Notes under the pieces: generated by a model
Database searches by the model: none
The model's input: the letters and a program-made list of their open reading frames with translations, nothing else
Told to the model about the DNA's origin: nothing
Position numbers and translations under genes: made by a program
DNA from: UBA7330 sp965243485
GTDB taxonomy: Bacteria; Bacteroidota; Bacteroidia; Cytophagales; Cyclobacteriaceae
Reading direction: 5' to 3'
Length of the DNA: 64,000 nt
Assembly (NCBI GenBank): GCA_965243485.1
Contig: CBDEVP010000001.1
Coordinates: 682,001 to 746,000 of the forward strand
Shown: positions 25,289 to 33,922 of the stretch, piece by piece
Layout: every line of letters begins with the position of its first letter
How positions within the stretch are numbered: position 1 is the stretch's first letter

Positions 25289-25702
25289 TTAAGATCGGAA
25301 AATATTTTTGAGATAACCGTTACGGTTATCCCTGTAGATATAAAAATCACCATCAATACTGGCAATCTCTTTCAGATCCTTTTTCTCGGCTACAACCATC
25401 AAGGAGGCATCAGCCAAATCCATGTGCACATCGCTGAATCTTTGGCAAAACTCAATCAGCCTCTCAATATCTTCTGAATTTAACTCTGCTAGTTGCAGTC
25501 CGCCACGCCTGATCCACTCAAGGAAGCTGATTTGGGCTTTTACATTGAAATCCAGCATATGTGTCACCTCCGTGATTACTGGCCAGGTTGTCCACATGAA
25601 TCCTTTGAAACTTTTGATGAACTCAATGGCCCTGCGATGGTACTGGTCACTTTTATCAAACAGAGCAATCAGTGGCCCGGCATCAATGAGAATGCTTTTC
25701 AC
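25289..25702 (-). CDS. PIN-domain toxin (VapC-like)
   Basis: A 137-residue PIN-domain protein. Acidic metal-site residues are in place: D7 in ILIDAGPLIALFDKSD, an E in WPVITEVTHML, D in DLADASLMVVAE and D in IASIDGDF. PIN toxins cut RNA. The open frame extends to 25771, but the GTG at 25702 gives the usual short beta-strand start; it overlaps the antitoxin end by 20 bases, which is normal for such pairs. A partner antitoxin is encoded upstream. Confidence 0.85.
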   Translation of the reverse strand: MKSILIDAGPLIALFDKSDQYHRRAIEFIKSFKGFMWTTWPVITEVTHMLDFNVKAQISFLEWIRRGGLQLAELNSEDIERLIEFCQRFSDVHMDLADASLMVVAEKKDLKEIASIDGDFYIYRDNRNGYLKNIFRS

Positions 25703-25931
25703 GAAGTTTCTTTTTGACTCTTTGCTTGTAGGTAGTTGATCTGTCTTTCTGGCCACTGCCGAACTGACCAAAAAACTCTTCCCCTAACCCGAAAGGATCT
25801 TCATGGATCTTCTTCTCCCTGAAATAAAGTTCCAAAGCTTCCTTCACAATAGAAGATTTAGTGAGATCACGGTCTTCACTGTACTGATTGAGGAATTCCT
25901 CAAGCTCCGGATCCAGTCTGACAGTCAGCAT
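25683..25931 (-). CDS. ribbon-helix-helix (CopG-like) antitoxin
   Basis: The 82-residue protein starts with a strand and two helices (MLTVRLDPELEEFLNQYSED ... LTKSSIVKEALELYFREKK), a clear RHH DNA-binding domain that would dimerise, and has a basic/flexible C-terminal tail. It should neutralise the PIN toxin encoded downstream and repress the operon at the palindrome just upstream of its ATG. Confidence 0.85.
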   Translation of the reverse strand: MLTVRLDPELEEFLNQYSEDRDLTKSSIVKEALELYFREKKIHEDPFGLGEEFFGQFGSGQKDRSTTYKQRVKKKLREKHSH

Positions 25932-25941
25932 GATTCAATAG

Positions 25942-25963
25942 TTGTATTACAAATGTAATACAA
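25942..25963. promoter_or_regulatory. inverted repeat operator of the RHH/PIN pair
   Basis: Ten-base arms TTGTATTACA and TGTAATACAA flank a 2-base centre (AA). The site ends 10 bases upstream of the antitoxin ATG. RHH antitoxins bind such short palindromes to shut their own operon. Confidence 0.65.
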
Positions 25964-26011
25964 TGATCAGTCTCCCCTACCTGATCTCACGAATTTATTT
26001 GGCACAATTCC

Positions 26012-26019
26012 TACCTTTG
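26012..26019 (+). promoter_or_regulatory. candidate -7 box of the pseudouridine synthase operon
   Basis: TACCTTTG matches TAnnTTTG exactly; TTTGG lies ten bases further upstream. The ATG is only 8 bases downstream of the box, so the transcript would be almost leaderless. Confidence 0.45.
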
Positions 26020-26026
26020 TAACCCC

Positions 26027-26713
26027 ATGGCTAAACAACCTCGCGTCCTCTTCGAAGACAATCACCTTCTCATTGTTGATAAACCTGCCGGATGGCTGGT
26101 ACAGGGTGATGAGACGGGCGATCAGACATTAACAGACTGGGCCAGGGCCTATATCAAGAAAAAATACAACAAGCCCGGTGATGTATTTCTTCACCCGACA
26201 CACCGGCTGGACAGACCCGTCAGTGGTGTCACCATTTTTGCCTGGACCTCAAAGGCACTGGAGCGGATGAACGCCCTGTTCCGCGAAGACAAAGTGGAAA
26301 AAGCCTACCTGGCAGTGATCGAGGAACGTTTGGAGATTACCGGGGAGGTACTGATCCACTGGCTGGAAAAAGATGATAAGAAAAACGTGACTCATGCATA
26401 CAATCAGCCCAAGGGAAAGGCAAAGAAAGCCGAGCTGACCTATGAACTTATTGCCACAGTTAACAGGTTATCATTACTGAAGGTGAGCCCAAAAACCGGC
26501 CGCCCTCATCAGATCCGGGCGCAGCTGTCGAAGATTGGTTGTCCGATCCAGGGGGACATAAAGTACGGTTTTTCACAGCCAAATAGAGATAAAAGTATAA
26601 GTTTGCACTCATTTAAAGTTGAATTCATTCATCCGGTAAAGAAAGAACCGATCAAAGTAAGGTCGATCCCCGAATGGCCGGATTTTATCCCACATATTGA
26701 TGCGTTGGATTGA
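26027..26713 (+). CDS. RluA-family RNA pseudouridine synthase
   Basis: The 228-residue protein carries the catalytic motif HRLDRPVSG with Asp62, the preceding substrate loop VDKPAGW and the later block KTGRPHQIRAQLSKIGCPIQGD. It isomerises particular uridines in rRNA or tRNA; the target cannot be read from the sequence. It lacks an S4 domain, as do the shorter RluA-type enzymes. It overlaps the DUF6787 gene by 14 bases and heads a run leading into pabB-pabC. Confidence 0.9.
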   Translation: MAKQPRVLFEDNHLLIVDKPAGWLVQGDETGDQTLTDWARAYIKKKYNKPGDVFLHPTHRLDRPVSGVTIFAWTSKALERMNALFREDKVEKAYLAVIEERLEITGEVLIHWLEKDDKKNVTHAYNQPKGKAKKAELTYELIATVNRLSLLKVSPKTGRPHQIRAQLSKIGCPIQGDIKYGFSQPNRDKSISLHSFKVEFIHPVKKEPIKVRSIPEWPDFIPHIDALD

Positions 26714-27002
26714 GAAGTTAAAAAATAAGTGGAATCTAAGATCAACCTGGCAGGTTGTGATTGTTTTGATCGTTTTTGCCCTCACGGGTACAACCATTCT
26801 TTTTATCAAGAAACCGATCCTCAGTTACGTTTATCCCTACGAGCCCGATACACTGTTTTATATCGTATACTTCATATTGATCTGGCCAGTTTACAATATT
26901 TTTCTTTTACTGTATGCCTTCATTCTTGGCCAGTTTGATTTTTTCTGGAATTTTGAGAAACGAACCTTCGAGCGAATTAAGAACCTTGTTGTTCGTAAAT
27001 GA
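26700..27002 (+). CDS. DUF6787-like small membrane protein
   Basis: A 100-residue protein with two membrane helices (about residues 20-36 and 50-78) and a C-terminal aromatic and basic segment, GQFDFFWNFEKRTFERIKNL, which is the recognisable feature of DUF6787 proteins of Bacteroidota. I used the ATG at 26700, one codon after a TTG. It overlaps the synthase before it by 14 bases and the pabB start by four (ATGA), so translation of the three is coupled. Function unknown. Confidence 0.7.
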   Translation: MRWIEKLKNKWNLRSTWQVVIVLIVFALTGTTILFIKKPILSYVYPYEPDTLFYIVYFILIWPVYNIFLLLYAFILGQFDFFWNFEKRTFERIKNLVVRK

Positions 27003-27970
27003 TCTACCCAAGGTCTCAGGCGATTCCCTTTCTTAATGAACTGTACCGTGATAAAACACCATTTGTCTGCTTTACTGATTTCGAGGCGGAGCAGGCATGG
27101 ATCAAACCGGAGGGAGATATCGGATCAAATGAATTGAGATATCATTTTCCCAATAAACAAACCCAGGAAAATCCACCCCGCCCGACAGTCGATTTCCAGT
27201 TTAAAAAATTTCCAGTCCGGTATGAAACCTTTAAAAAATCCTTTGATCAGGTCCTGCATGAATTGAAGATCGGAAATTCATACCTGACCAACCTGACTTT
27301 CAAGACACCGGTTTCCACGACGCTATCTCTTGATCAGATCTTTGAAAATAGCACCGCTCCTTACAGGTTAAAATACAAAGAAGATTTTGTGGTATTTTCT
27401 CCTGAAACATTCATACGGATTGAAGATAAACGCATTTTTTCTTATCCCATGAAAGGTACGATTGATGCCTCCGTCCCTGATGCTGAGGCTTTGATCCTGG
27501 CCGATCACAAGGAAATGTCCGAACACATCACCATCGTGGACCTGATCAGGAATGACCTGAGTCAGATCGCTTCCGGGGTCGAAGTCTCCAAATTTCGGTT
27601 TATCAGTGAACTTCAAACGTCGGACAAAAAACTGTTGCAAGTCAGCTCGGAGATTACCGGCGAGTTGGATACGCCGGACCTGTTGGGGGACAACCTGTTT
27701 CGATTGCTGCCCGCCGGCTCCATCTCGGGCGCCCCAAAGAATCAAACCCTGGAGATCATCAGAAAGGCGGAGGGTGATTCAAGAAGTTTCTTCACAGGCG
27801 TTTGCGGTTATTTTGATGGAAAGGTCTTCGATAGCGGCGTGATGATCAGGTTTATCGAAAGATCGAATGATCAGTTATATTTCCGTAGCGGGGGAGGCAT
27901 CACTGCTTTGAGCGATCCGGAAAAAGAATATCAGGAAATGATCGACAAGGTCTATGTACAGCTTTCTTGA
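26999..27970 (+). CDS. pabB: aminodeoxychorismate synthase component I
   Basis: A 323-residue chorismate-binding enzyme that makes 4-amino-4-deoxychorismate for folate. The catalytic region is complete: YPMKGT (PabB type, where anthranilate synthases have PIAGT), IVDLIRNDLSQIASGVEV, LLPAGSISGAPK and FFTGVCGYFDG, with GGGI near the end. It is shorter than E. coli PabB because the N-terminal part is reduced, which is usual in this phylum. The aminotransferase-like lyase PabC follows with a 17-base overlap. No glutaminase PabA is nearby. Confidence 0.93.
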   Translation: MIYPRSQAIPFLNELYRDKTPFVCFTDFEAEQAWIKPEGDIGSNELRYHFPNKQTQENPPRPTVDFQFKKFPVRYETFKKSFDQVLHELKIGNSYLTNLTFKTPVSTTLSLDQIFENSTAPYRLKYKEDFVVFSPETFIRIEDKRIFSYPMKGTIDASVPDAEALILADHKEMSEHITIVDLIRNDLSQIASGVEVSKFRFISELQTSDKKLLQVSSEITGELDTPDLLGDNLFRLLPAGSISGAPKNQTLEIIRKAEGDSRSFFTGVCGYFDGKVFDSGVMIRFIERSNDQLYFRSGGGITALSDPEKEYQEMIDKVYVQLS

Positions 27971-28547
27971 AAGCATTTGTTTCAGATCCGGAGCCTATCA
28001 GCTGCTGGATTACCATCAGCAACGGATCAACCGGACTTTTGATCATTTCTTTCCGGACAAATTGCCTCCTGACCTGAAAAAGATCCTGCCTGCATTGGCC
28101 GGCCATACAAAAAAGAAGGTTCGCCTGGAATACCATCCGGATGGCCATGATCTCCAGGTAACCGAATATCAGGTAAAAGATATCAAACGCATGAAGGTGG
28201 TTGAATCGAATGAGATCGACTACGATTTCAAATATGCTGACCGGTCTCAGCTGCATCAACTGTTCCAACAAAGAGGTGAAGCCGATGACATCCTGATCAT
28301 CCGTGACGGAAAAGTGACCGACAGCTACTATGCCAATGTGATTTTTCAGGCCAATGATGGGGAATGGATCACACCAAAATCACGGTTACTTAATGGAGTA
28401 AAGCGACAGTATCTGCTCGACCGGAATATCATCCGGGAAAAAAGTATCCGTCTAGAGGATATGAAAGATTACAGCCAGGTGTGCCTGATCAATGCCATGC
28501 TGGACCCCGGGGAGGTTGTGATCCCGACGAGTCAGATCATGGTTTAA
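27954..28547 (+). CDS. pabC: aminodeoxychorismate lyase-like class IV aminotransferase
   Basis: A 197-residue class IV PLP protein. The block YDFKYADR contains the lysine expected to bind PLP, and the later IRDGKVTDSYYANVIF matches the E. coli PabC region (DG-V-E----N). It would convert aminodeoxychorismate to 4-aminobenzoate and pyruvate. It is short, lacking some of the N-terminal domain, a frequent feature of Bacteroidota homologues. It overlaps pabB by 17 bases, so the pair is translated together. It ends 3 bases from the convergent atpC stop. Confidence 0.85.
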   Translation: MYSFLESICFRSGAYQLLDYHQQRINRTFDHFFPDKLPPDLKKILPALAGHTKKKVRLEYHPDGHDLQVTEYQVKDIKRMKVVESNEIDYDFKYADRSQLHQLFQQRGEADDILIIRDGKVTDSYYANVIFQANDGEWITPKSRLLNGVKRQYLLDRNIIREKSIRLEDMKDYSQVCLINAMLDPGEVVIPTSQIMV

Positions 28548-28550
28548 GAT

Positions 28551-28811
28551 TTATTCTCCGGGGACACTCTCGGCAAGAACAACCACTTTGTTGTTCAGAA
28601 CCTCTACCACACCGCCGTCAATGGTAAAATGTGTTTCTTTAGGTTTTTTATCAACAATCGAAACGATCTTTACTTCGCCGGCTTTCAGCGACGAGATGAG
28701 TGCTGCGTGCCCATTGAGTACCTGAAAGGTTCCGTCGCTTCCGGGAAAAACCGTACTCTCGACTTCGCCTTCAAATATTTTTTCGTCCGGGGTTATGATT
28801 TCGAGATACAT
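28551..28811 (-). CDS. atpC: ATP synthase F1 epsilon subunit
   Basis: An 86-residue protein that is the N-terminal beta-sandwich domain only (YLEIITPDEKIFEGEVESTVFPGSDGTFQVLNGHAALIS). The C-terminal helical arm that inhibits ATP hydrolysis in E. coli is missing, which is common in Bacteroidota. It links the gamma subunit to the c-ring. It follows atpD after one base, in the split atpD-atpC arrangement of this phylum. Confidence 0.95.
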   Translation of the reverse strand: MYLEIITPDEKIFEGEVESTVFPGSDGTFQVLNGHAALISSLKAGEVKIVSIVDKKPKETHFTIDGGVVEVLNNKVVVLAESVPGE

Positions 28812-28812
28812 C

Positions 28813-30321
28813 TTATGCTTTGGCTTCGGCTATCAGTTTTTCACCTTTCGCTACGGCGTCCTCAATGGTCCCTACCAGGTTGAAGGCTGCCTCGGGAAGG
28901 TTGTCATGCTTACCATCCATGATCTCATTAAATCCTTTGATCGTATCCTTGATATCCACAAGTACTCCGGCCAGACCGGTGAACTGCTCTGCCACGTGGA
29001 AAGGCTGAGAAAGGAATCGCTGCACCCTACGGGCCCTGTGGACCACCATTTTATCCTCATCGGAAAGTTCATCCATACCAAGGATGGCTATGATATCCTG
29101 TAGTTCTTTATATCGCTGAAGAAGCTCTTTCACCCGCTGAGCACAATTGTAATGCTCATCTCCAAGAATTTCAGCACTCAAAATTCGTGAGGTAGAATCC
29201 AGGGGATCCACCGCAGGGTAAATACCCAACTCGGCGATCTTCCTCGAAAGTACCGTGGTAGCATCGAGGTGAGAGAAGGTAGTTGCCGGTGCAGGGTCTG
29301 TCAGGTCATCGGCAGGTACGTATACGGCCTGTACCGAGGTGATTGATCCGCTCTTGGTAGAAGTAATTCTTTCCTGCATCACACCCATCTCTGTGGCCAG
29401 GGTCGGCTGGTATCCTACCGCTGACGGCATCCTTCCCAGAAGGGCCGATACCTCTGAACCGGCCTGAGTAAACCGGAAGATGTTGTCCACGAAAAACAGG
29501 ATGTCTTTTCCTTTTCCGGAACCGTCACCATCCCTGAAGTATTCTGCGATGGTCAATCCTGAAAGCGCCACCCGTGCACGTGCACCCGGAGGCTCATTCA
29601 TCTGACCGAATACGAAAGTGGCTTTTGAATCTCTCAGATCTGATTTCTTAACCTTGGAAAGGTCCCAACCGCCTTCTTCCATGGATTTTTTGAAGTCGGC
29701 GCCATAGTTTACAATTCCCGCTTCGATCATTTCCCTAAGCAGGTCATTTCCTTCACGGGTCCGCTCACCGACACCTGCAAATACGGAAAGACCGGCATAG
29801 GCCTTGGCGATGTTATTGATCAGCTCCTGGATCAGTACGGTCTTACCCACACCTGCACCACCAAACAATCCGATTTTTCCTCCTTTAGCGTAGGGCTCGA
29901 TCAGGTCAATAACTTTAATTCCGGTATATAAAACTTCCGTAGAAGTAGAAAGATCTTCAAATTTCGGAGCAGACCTGTGAATAGGTAATCCTTTCTTTGC
30001 TTCCGGCTGCTCCATCCCGTCAATGGCCTGGCCAACGACATTGAACAAACGGCCGTTGATGTCCTCTCCGATAGGCATGGTGATCGGCGTACCCAGGTCA
30101 ACCACTTCCATCCCACGGGTCATACCATCTGTGGCATCCATAGCTACGGTACGTACCGTTTCCTCTCCCAAATGCTGCTGCACTTCCAGAATCACCTCTG
30201 TACCATCCCCTTTCACCACTTTCAAAGCGTCATAGATCCTGGGGAGTTTGGAATCCTCAGTATTAAAACTAACATCCACAACCGGACCGATAACCTGAGT
30301 GATTTTGCCTTTATTAGCCAT
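28813..30321 (-). CDS. atpD: ATP synthase F1 beta subunit
   Basis: The 502-residue catalytic subunit. Walker A GGAGVGKTVLIQE, the GERTREGNDL loop and the catalytic-site segment around ALSGLTIAEYFRD are intact, as is the C-terminal helical domain. It makes ATP in the F1 head at the inner membrane. The other F1Fo genes are not in the window, consistent with a separate atpDC locus. A near-consensus -7 box (TAATTTCG) lies upstream of the ATG. Confidence 0.98.
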   Translation of the reverse strand: MANKGKITQVIGPVVDVSFNTEDSKLPRIYDALKVVKGDGTEVILEVQQHLGEETVRTVAMDATDGMTRGMEVVDLGTPITMPIGEDINGRLFNVVGQAIDGMEQPEAKKGLPIHRSAPKFEDLSTSTEVLYTGIKVIDLIEPYAKGGKIGLFGGAGVGKTVLIQELINNIAKAYAGLSVFAGVGERTREGNDLLREMIEAGIVNYGADFKKSMEEGGWDLSKVKKSDLRDSKATFVFGQMNEPPGARARVALSGLTIAEYFRDGDGSGKGKDILFFVDNIFRFTQAGSEVSALLGRMPSAVGYQPTLATEMGVMQERITSTKSGSITSVQAVYVPADDLTDPAPATTFSHLDATTVLSRKIAELGIYPAVDPLDSTSRILSAEILGDEHYNCAQRVKELLQRYKELQDIIAILGMDELSDEDKMVVHRARRVQRFLSQPFHVAEQFTGLAGVLVDIKDTIKGFNEIMDGKHDNLPEAAFNLVGTIEDAVAKGEKLIAEAKA

Positions 30322-30403
30322 TATGAATTTTTTATTGGATTACTGAATTTTGGTGCGAAATTAATCCAAAAATTCCTTCCAGGAAAGGTATCTTTTTAAA
30401 ACA

Positions 30404-31621
30404 TCAGGATCTTAATAAGATTCTAAACGTGGTGCCTTTTCCGATCTCCGTATCCTTGATGAAGATCTTTCCTTTGTGGTAGTGTTCAATGATCCTTTTG
30501 GTAAGCGTGAGACCCAGTCCCCAGCCTCTTTTTTTGGTGGTAAAACCCGGGTTAAAGATCTGATTGACCCTGTTTTTGGGTATCCCCTTGCCTGTGTCCG
30601 TCACGTCGATGGCTACCCTGCCTTCATTCACTTTCAGGATCTTGATGAAGATCTTTCCCTTTCCTTCCATGGAGTCCACGGAATTCTTCAGTAGGTTTTC
30701 GATGACCCATGCAAACAAGGCATGATTCATATTTGCGTGGATATCTTCATCCGGAAAAACCGACACGGTGATGGTAACTTTCGTCGAAAGTCTTTTCTCC
30801 AGATATTTTACTACTTCCTGTACCAGCGCATAGACATTCTCCTCTTTCAATTGTGGTACACTTCCGATGCTCGAAAAACGCTCGGTGATTCTCTCCAGCC
30901 TTTCCACATCTTTATTGAGCTCGCTAAAGATCTCTTCCTGATCAGGATAAGTGCTCTTAAAGTATTCTACCCACGCCATCAGGCTGGACAAGGGGGTACC
31001 CAACTGATGAGCCGTTTCTTTGGCGAGACCCACCCAAACCCTGTTTTGTTCAGCCGATCTTGAATAATTGAAAACTGCGAATGCAATGAACACAAAAATG
31101 GCAATGATGGAAAGCTGGACATACGGATAGTATTTTAATTCTACCAAAAGAGAAGAATTTTTATAGTAGATGAACTTATAGCCGTAGATCTGGTCCTGAT
31201 CGTCCAATAGGGTCAGTACGATCGGCTCGCGAAGATCCTTCATCTCATCAATCTCATTCAGCAGGTAGGCCCTGCGATCCCTGGGCGAGTCAAAGTCATC
31301 CGCTTTAGGTAGATTTTTATAATCCTCAGGATTCCCATGCTGATCTGTAAGGATTACCGGGATTGTGGTATTGGCTTTGATGATCTCTTCCAGCATAAAA
31401 TCAACATTGGAGTACTCCTGATCATTTGCAAGGTATTCCAGCGTACGGGCATACAAGTCCACCTGCTTCCGCTCACGGTCCCTGATCTTTCTTACGAGAT
31501 TGTTGGTGTAAACGATCGATCCCACCCCAATGATGAAAGAAAGGATCAGAACGATCCATTTGAAATTGGGCCGCTCCGGGTTCAAATTGAGTGCAGCTAC
31601 TTCATTGAAGCGTTTTACCAT
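30404..31621 (-). CDS. membrane sensor histidine kinase
   Basis: The 405-residue kinase has two membrane helices (about residues 22-42 and 170-190) around a ~125-residue periplasmic sensor domain, then a short linker and a HisKA-type dimerisation domain with phospho-acceptor in LAKETAHQLGTPLSSL. The ATP-binding domain has the N box ENLLKNSVDSM, G1 DVTDTGKGIP and G2 GWGLGLTLTKRI. There is no HAMP or PAS domain and no response regulator nearby, so its partner is elsewhere. It lies downstream of the NatAB-type transporter genes on the same strand. Confidence 0.9.
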   Translation of the reverse strand: MVKRFNEVAALNLNPERPNFKWIVLILSFIIGVGSIVYTNNLVRKIRDRERKQVDLYARTLEYLANDQEYSNVDFMLEEIIKANTTIPVILTDQHGNPEDYKNLPKADDFDSPRDRRAYLLNEIDEMKDLREPIVLTLLDDQDQIYGYKFIYYKNSSLLVELKYYPYVQLSIIAIFVFIAFAVFNYSRSAEQNRVWVGLAKETAHQLGTPLSSLMAWVEYFKSTYPDQEEIFSELNKDVERLERITERFSSIGSVPQLKEENVYALVQEVVKYLEKRLSTKVTITVSVFPDEDIHANMNHALFAWVIENLLKNSVDSMEGKGKIFIKILKVNEGRVAIDVTDTGKGIPKNRVNQIFNPGFTTKKRGWGLGLTLTKRIIEHYHKGKIFIKDTEIGKGTTFRILLRS

Positions 31622-31644
31622 GGACTAATATTGATCTGTCAAAG

Positions 31645-32961
31645 CTACTGATTTGACATAAACCATTTGGCTAGAACCTTGTAGTTTACCTTGGTCCCGT
31701 GCATCAGGATACCCACCCGGTAAATCCTGCTCGCAAACCAGATCATGAAAATGAAACCTCCGACCATCAATACCATGGAGAGCATCAGCTCCCACAAAGG
31801 TACGCCAAAGGCTACCCGCATCATCATGACTACCGGCGCAGTGAACGGGATCATGGACATCCAGAAAGCGATGCTGCCATTGGGATCATTTAAAACCACT
31901 CCCAGCAATACAATTGACAGGATAAGGGGGATCGTGACCGGCAGCATGAATTGCTGTGCATCTGCATCACTGTCCACCGCAGAACCCACAGCAGCAAAAA
32001 GCCCTCCGTAGAACAAATATCCGCTGATAAAAAAGAAGACAAAAGCTGCCACGACCTGCGGTATATTGAGCGAATCCATTACCTGCAACACCGGTTCCAT
32101 TGGATTATTGACCGGATTGTCGACCTGCTTATCCCCGGTATCCATCTGCTCCAGTTGTTGGACTGAATTGGGCCTGATCGTTTGACCCAGAATTGAGCTT
32201 CCTCCTATCAGCAGAGCTCCTGTCAGTGTGATCCATAAAAGCAGCTGGGACAACCCCACACTGGCAATGCCCAATACTTTTCCCATCATCAGATGAAAAG
32301 GTCTGATGGAAGCGATAATGATCTCGATGATCCGTGAGTTTTTTTCTTCTATGACCCCACGCATACACATGGCCCCATAAATAAAAATGAACATATAGAT
32401 CATGAACGAGGCTACATAACCTACCGCGGTAGCTCCGATGGCGCTCCCCTGCTTTTCAGCTCCGGACTCGGAGATGTTGTAGGTAGTAAGACTGACCCTG
32501 GCCTTTAGTTTATCTAAAAATGCCTGATCCAGGCCGGACTGTTTCAGCTTTTGTTGCTCGATCTCGTTCCTTAGTTTCCATTCGAGATGGTTCAGGGAAG
32601 AAATGCTTGGATTGGAGGATGAGTAATATGAGGCCTCGCTGAGCTCTTCAATGGAGCGGTCAGGAATGATCAGCAACCCATCATAATTTCCGCTTTGAAG
32701 CGCCTCTTTTGCCTTTTCAACATCCAAAATAGCATTATAGTCAAAGTTGAATTTTTCTTCATCCTCAAATACCATTTCAAACTGATTGCTTTCATCCAGG
32801 ATCAGGACCTTTTGCTCATCCCCTCCCTGATCGGCCAGGAGGATCGGCACTACCATGATAGTGGCAAATAGCAAGGGGCCGACAATCGTCATTACCAGGA
32901 AGGATTTCTTCCTTACGCGGCTTAAATACTCTCTTTTTATTACCAGAAAAATATTATGCAT
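31645..32961 (-). CDS. ABC-2 type permease (NatB-like)
   Basis: The 438-residue permease has one N-terminal helix, a ~150-residue extracytoplasmic domain and five or more helices at the C-terminus, with the CMRGVIEEKNSRIIEIIIAS block that marks NatB-type permeases. It overlaps the ATPase gene by 8 bases and forms a transporter with it. Substrates of such systems range from Na+ to drugs; unknown here. Confidence 0.88.
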   Translation of the reverse strand: MHNIFLVIKREYLSRVRKKSFLVMTIVGPLLFATIMVVPILLADQGGDEQKVLILDESNQFEMVFEDEEKFNFDYNAILDVEKAKEALQSGNYDGLLIIPDRSIEELSEASYYSSSNPSISSLNHLEWKLRNEIEQQKLKQSGLDQAFLDKLKARVSLTTYNISESGAEKQGSAIGATAVGYVASFMIYMFIFIYGAMCMRGVIEEKNSRIIEIIIASIRPFHLMMGKVLGIASVGLSQLLLWITLTGALLIGGSSILGQTIRPNSVQQLEQMDTGDKQVDNPVNNPMEPVLQVMDSLNIPQVVAAFVFFFISGYLFYGGLFAAVGSAVDSDADAQQFMLPVTIPLILSIVLLGVVLNDPNGSIAFWMSMIPFTAPVVMMMRVAFGVPLWELMLSMVLMVGGFIFMIWFASRIYRVGILMHGTKVNYKVLAKWFMSNQ

Positions 32962-33865
32962 CGATTTCTGCTTTTACACTTTTAATAAATATTTCATTGA
33001 TTGAAGGAACCTGCTCCAGAAAAGAATATACTTCGGTCTGGTCCAGAATATTCTTCAGGATAGCACTGGATCCGATTTCTGACCGGTCACGCACCTTCGT
33101 CGCCAACCTGCCAAATTCATCCTGGTGATTGTCCAGTATTTCAAAACCATCATTTTCTGCGAGCCGATCCCTGTGAGTGACCACATAGGTACCATCCTTG
33201 AATTCATTCTTGATCCGTATTTTAGGCCCCTCCAGTATTTTTCGGGATTTGTTGATGAGTGCAATGTGATCGCAAAGCTCCTCCACCGATTCCATCCTGT
33301 GGGTGGAAAAAATTATGGTCGCTCCCTGATCCCTCAACCTGAGGATTTCGTCCTTGATCAGATTGGCATTGATGGGGTCAAAACCTGAAAATGGTTCATC
33401 AAGGATCAGTAATTCCGGCTCATGCAGGATCGTGGCAATGAACTGGACCTTTTGAGCCATCCCCTTCGAAAGGTCTTCTACCTTTTTTCCTATCCATGGG
33501 GTTAGCGAGAGCCGCTCCAGCCAGTCATAGATCTTCCGGGTCGCCTCCTGTTTTGGCAGGCCCCTCAGCTGTGCCAGATACAGCAATTGCTCACCTACCT
33601 TCATTTTCTTGTATAGCCCACGCTCTTCCGGAAGGTAGCCGATCTCCCTGACCATCCTGGTTGTGATCCTGTTCCCGTTCAAAAAGATGTCACCCTCATC
33701 CTGCTCAATGATCTTGGTGATGATGCGGATCAGGGTGGTCTTCCCCGCCCCATTGGGACCCAATAAACCAAAAATACTACCCTTTGGGATCTCAATGCTG
33801 ACGTTTTTAAGGGCCTGATGCCCGTTATATGTTTTACTGATACCCCGGATGTCTAAAACTGTCAC
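32954..33865 (-). CDS. ABC transporter ATPase (NatA-like)
   Basis: A 303-residue ATPase with Walker A LLGPNGAGKTTL, signature LSKGMAQKVQF and Walker B LLILDEPFSGFDP, followed by the H-loop IFSTHRME and a C-terminal ~80-residue extension typical of ABC-2 ATPases (DUF4162 region). It pairs with the permease encoded next. The 57-base divergent gap to the acyltransferase gene should hold both promoters. Confidence 0.92.
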   Translation of the reverse strand: MTVLDIRGISKTYNGHQALKNVSIEIPKGSIFGLLGPNGAGKTTLIRIITKIIEQDEGDIFLNGNRITTRMVREIGYLPEERGLYKKMKVGEQLLYLAQLRGLPKQEATRKIYDWLERLSLTPWIGKKVEDLSKGMAQKVQFIATILHEPELLILDEPFSGFDPINANLIKDEILRLRDQGATIIFSTHRMESVEELCDHIALINKSRKILEGPKIRIKNEFKDGTYVVTHRDRLAENDGFEILDNHQDEFGRLATKVRDRSEIGSSAILKNILDQTEVYSFLEQVPSINEIFIKSVKAEIDA

Positions 33866-33922
33866 AGCTTATTTTTTATATTTATTTAATATCAATAACT
33901 ATGGCCTAAAGCAATAAAGGAA

